Shown here: in pieces, positions 60,453-64,000 of the stretch
Position numbering within the stretch: the first letter of the stretch is position 1
Layout: each line of letters begins with the position of its first letter
Source: Lophius americanus
Lineage: Eukaryota; Chordata; Actinopteri; Lophiiformes; Lophiidae
NCBI GenBank assembly: GCA_037951165.1
Contig: JBBDHG010000019.1
Span: 10,332,001 to 10,396,000 of the forward strand
Length of the DNA: 64,000 bases
Direction of reading: 5' to 3'
The notes under the pieces: model-generated
Seen by the model: only the letters and a program-made list of their open reading frames with translations
The model's database searches: none
Told to the model about the DNA's origin: nothing
Position numbers and translations under genes: made by a program

Positions 60453-62620
60453 ATTATGGTACTTGGAGATATGAACATCCATGTCAACTCCCCTTCCTGT
60501 CGTTTTGCAGCCGAGTTTCTTCAACTATTGTTTTAATCTTTAAAGGCAATTTAGCGATGTCCCCACGCAAACCATGGGGCACATTCTGGATCTTGTCATC
60601 ACTGACTCTGCTCCTCTACAATTGTCTTGTGTACGATCTTTGTGTGTCCGACCACAAGGCTGTTTTCATGGAATTGTCACTTCTGTCCCCCCCTCACTAA
60701 AACAAAAAGTCAAATCTACTTTAGTTTGAATTTCAAAAACATCAACCCAGAAATCATGACAGTGGACCTCCAGCATCTTCTTTCTGGAAACTTTGTATCA
60801 GCCAATGATACATTGGATTTCAACAATAACACCCTGAGTAGCATCCTTGATCATCACACCCCTGTAAAAAATAGAACAGTCGCCTTCTCCCGCTCAGCCC
60901 CCTGACTTACCAGCGAGCTACGAACAATGAAGGAACTGGGGCGTGCCCTCGAGCGGCATTACAAGGCTTCAGGTTTCACTGTCCACAAGCTAGCCTTTCG
61001 GGAACACCAAAAGGCCTACTCAAAGTCCCTTAGAGAGACACTGTCACTGTTCTACTCGAACAGCATCAAAACCAGTCCTAGAAATTCTAAGCAGCAGTTT
61101 TCCACTATCAATCATCTTCTAAAATCACAAACTCACCCCACTTACAGAAATTACTTAAGAGTACTGTAATAATTTCATGGCTTTCTTCAAATTGAAAATT
61201 GGCTCAATCTGTTCTGTCCTTTCTAATCCCTCCACTCTACCTCTCCAGTCTGCTTACTCACAGTTTGAGATCTCCCAGCTTCTAAATTGCTTCCCAGAAA
61301 TCTAACAGCAAGAGGTTGAGGATATCATCAGGACGATGAAACCCTCCACCTGTGCCCTCGACCCCTTTCCTATAGCCCTAGTGAAAACAAGCATGTGTTC
61401 CATACGTCCCCTGATCACCACTGTAATAAACCAATCCCCCCAGGCTGGCTTTGTTCCATCTGCCCTAAAAGCCGCCATAATCAGACCACTCCTCAAAAAA
61501 CCTACTCTCGATCCAGAAGTTTTTGCAAATTAAAGTCCCATTTCCAAACTCCCATTCCTCTCCAAAGTACTTGAAAAAGTTGTCAATGCCCACCTCCAGG
61601 ACTACCTCAAATACAACAATCTCTTTGAAAAATTCCAGTCTGGTTTCCGCTCCCCCCACAGCACATAAACAGCTCTGCTTAGAGTCACAAATGGCCTACG
61701 GATGGCTGCAGATGCTGATTCACCGTCCCTTCTGATTTTCCTTGATTTGTCTGCTGCCTTCAACATTGTTGATCATGGAATACTCCTACACAGCCTACAT
61801 CACACCACGTCATCAGCCGATGTGGACTCTCATTCCATTGCTACGCTGATGACACGCAAATCTACATGGAAACTGACATATGTTCCTCTGCAGCTTCTCC
61901 ATCCTCATCGTCATCATCATCTCCCCTGTCAACGCTCCGCACCTCTCTGGAGGAGATAAAGGTGTAGATGAAACACAACTTTCTCCAGTTGAATAGCTCC
62001 AAAACCAAAGCAATTTTAATTGGCACCCCACATCAGATCCAGTCATCCACCAAAACCAGCATTACCTTCTCCTGTCACGATATTCCCCTCTCTTCATCAG
62101 TCAACGACGTTGGCGTAAGATTTGACCCACAACGCACTTTTGAATCCAACATCCAACACATCTGCTAGATCTCCTTTCAGCCTCTCAGAAATATTTCCAA
62201 ACTCCATTCTTCACTCACGTTAAGTGATGCTGAAAAGCTGGCCCACGCGTTTGTCTCCTCAAGACTTGATAACTGCAACGCACTTCTCATCGGGATCCCT
62301 GATAAAAGTCTTCAAAAACTACATTATGTTCAAAACAGTGCTGCAGGGATCCTGATGAGAGTTCGTAACCAGGAACACATCACCCCCGTTCTTCATTCAC
62401 TTCACTGGCTTCCCGTCTCCACAAGGATTGAATATAAGGTCTCCCTCCTCACTCACCAGTGAATCCATGGCAATGCACCCCCCTACCTGAAATAACTACT
62501 CCTCCTCCCTTGAACTAAGCTCAGCACCATGGGTGAGGTGGCCTTCTGTTCTGCTGCCGACTGAGACTTTTAAAAAAGGACTTAAAACTTTAATTTTCAG
62601 CAGAAATTATAACTTTTAAC
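60453..62620 (+). pseudogene. L2 ORF2 (endonuclease/reverse transcriptase) remnant
   Basis: Endonuclease: IMVLGDMNIHVNSPSC from 60453 and LVYDLCVSDHKAVFMELSLL (SDHK at 60647-60658). Linker: LTSELRTMKELGRALERHYK and LAFREHQKAYSKSLRETLSL. Reverse transcriptase: MKPSTCALDPFPIALVKTSM (61336 on), AAIIRPLLKKPTLDPEVFAN, FEKFQSGFRS and LLIFLDLSAAFNIVDH (motif A near 61744-61760). The sequence then jumps to FHCYADDTQIYMET (YADD at 61842-61853). About 60-70 residues, including the conserved QGS motif, are missing near 61800-61830. Downstream are MKHNFLQLNSSKTKAILIGT and the same C-terminus as at 48308. Stops and frameshifts are frequent, so it is inactive. Confidence 0.88.
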
Positions 62621-62751
62621 TAAAATTGCTGCCTTTTTGTTCATATTTTTATACTATTATTATTATAGTTTTTTATTGATGCTTTTATCTGCTTTTACCA
62701 AGTAGCACATTGAGATTTGATCCAAATGTAAAGTGCGTTATAAATAAAATG

Positions 62752-62774
62752 TATTATTATTATTATTATTATTA
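62752..62774. repeat. (ATT)n tail of the L2 copy
   Basis: A short ATT tail at the 3' end, as at 48159-48181 on the other strand. Confidence 0.9.
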
Positions 62775-64000
62775 ATACATCTGAGATGCACACCTTTAGG
62801 AGCCCTAAAAATCATGTGCAAAATTACAATGAAATAAGTTCAACCAGCAGTTGATGAGATATGAATAGATTGTCCCTCATTACATAAGGAATAAATGAGC
62901 TGACGAACAGACAAGACAGACGGATGGAGAGGGCTAACATGATGTACCTCCTTTGGCAGCAGCATAAAAAAAAACCTTTCCTTATATCTTATTTCACTGG
63001 TTCTCTGTTTTGCCTTCACTGACGCACCTCCTCTCCTCATTCACCACATATTGTAGCCTGCATGCACACAACTGCTCTCGAGTTAGGGAGGAGGGGGCAA
63101 CCTCTAAATCCTACTCCTTGAAAGTGGAAAATAATTTACCTGCACTTTAATTCAGATTCACTCACAATTTAAATGGATTTTTCCTTGGCCAATGCTATAC
63201 TCTTTCATTGACTTTCATAACAAGGAGGCCAGCAGTTTTTCTGTAGGCCTGATGACTCTCCCAAGCAGCCAGGTTGTCATTGAGATTGTGCTTGCCTGGT
63301 TTTGTGTCACAACTTAAGAAACCAGTGTCAGTCCATTCCCTCGGCTTCCACACTCTTTGGCACTTGTAGCATTTATTTTGTCTTGAAGTTCTTTTCAGTT
63401 ATCAAAAATTAAAATAAATTTAAATTTAAATTGCAACTCTTGAACCACATTTTGAGGATTGAGGGCATGTCCAGGATGAAAAAACCTTCAACTATTAACC
63501 CTTAGCTCAAATTAAATCTATTTTTTCAGGTATTCAGGCCCAGTAATGCTGGTAATTATTATTTTTATGCTTCTTCACTTTTAAGAGTTAAGTAGAACCA
63601 AATTTACATTTTAAGCAATTAAACTTATTTCATTAGTTGAATAAAGAATGCATTTGCACTGGTCACCTCTGTTGTAAAGCCACCAGGAAGATTCAAAAAT
63701 GGTAACTGGAGGTCTGCACCCAATCAACTACGTGGAACATCAACACATCCGTGAGCTAGTAGGGTTTGTTTAGCCAGAATACATGCTACCATCTAGACTT
63801 AAAACATCTGCAAACATGGGAGAGACTCATGAAGATAGAGCTGTGATATTGAGGGTTGGTCTGCAAAGGATCTAGCACTTACTATTTACGGACGGGGATG
63901 TTAAGCTCTGATTTTTCTTTTTGTGAGTACTTAATAATTTTCATGTTCTTGTTCAATAACATACCAAGCCTATGGCTGACCACTCAATTTGTGTATGTAG
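62775..64000. other. Unique DNA to the window end
   Basis: No transposon, RNA gene or coding motif recognised. The longest frame is 66 codons (minus, 62840-63040) and has no motif. Confidence 0.45.

Larger units (their letters stand above)
60440..62774 (+). mobile_element. L2 LINE, 2.3 kb, decayed
   Basis: A plus-strand L2 copy, 5'-truncated inside the endonuclease. It ends aaagtgcgttataaataaaa followed by (ATT)n at 62752-62774. It is the same family as 48159-48916 and the tail at 1740. It contains most of ORF2 but with an internal deletion in the reverse transcriptase palm and many stops. Confidence 0.88.

Noticed and set aside
1..64000. CRISPR arrays, bacterial operons, tRNA or rRNA genes
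   Set aside because: No spaced direct repeats, no gene packing and no cloverleaf or rRNA core sequences were found. The tRNA-like boxes seen belong to SINEs.

Overview
The window reads as non-coding nuclear DNA of a ray-finned (teleost) fish. It is AT-rich and full of dinucleotide microsatellites. It has no bacterial-style gene packing and no open frame above about 166 codons. It carries a repeat set typical of teleosts: Tc1/mariner, hAT, L2, a jockey/Rex-type LINE, an L1-type LINE and V-SINE-like tRNA-derived SINEs. I found no host protein-coding exon, tRNA, rRNA or CRISPR array that I can defend. Most open frames are chance frames in simple repeats or lie inside decayed transposons. No genomic location can be deduced; it could be a gene desert or a very large intron.

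Layout. 0-7 kb: a hAT-type terminus, an L2 3' tail, a copy of an unclassified retroelement-like repeat (family R1), a Tc1/mariner (family M) fragment, and a nearly complete but internally deleted Tc1 element (5261-6481) with both inverted repeats. 7-11.4 kb: unique DNA with a small CpG-rich island near 10.3 kb. 11.4-14.6 kb: a second R1 copy, a LINE-type 3' end, and a minus-strand jockey/Rex-like LINE with endonuclease and reverse transcriptase remnants. 17-20 kb: a 354-bp internally deleted family-M element and an L1-type endonuclease remnant. 20-31 kb: mostly unique sequence with a V-SINE, one half of an inverted repeat pair (24.6-25.0 kb, partner at 35.3-35.9 kb), a 27-nt poly-G run and a short family-M derivative. 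35-40 kb: a SINE fragment, the repeat partner, another family-M fragment, and hAT remnants including a BED zinc-finger coding fragment. 40-55 kb: unique DNA and microsatellites, a minus-strand L2 3' half with a 165-codon open frame, and two more family-M fragments. 55-63 kb: two nearly identical copies of an unclassified ~240-270-bp unit, a LINE tail joined to an inverted SINE ending in a palindrome at its B-box, long GA and CA microsatellites, and a 2.3-kb decayed L2 with endonuclease and reverse transcriptase motifs.

The coding remnants are all parts of selfish elements and do not form a pathway. The points most worth following are: (i) the ~98% identical unit at 55057-55300 and 59747-60017, which I cannot assign to a family; (ii) a recurring class of long, perfect or near-perfect hairpins with 3-4-nt loops at 15115, 33001, 51282 and 57991, which look like short-range template-switch products; and (iii) six separate remnants of one Tc1/mariner family, two of them reduced to MITE-like forms. 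Family assignments rest on recognition by eye of conserved protein motifs and terminal sequences; no database search was run.
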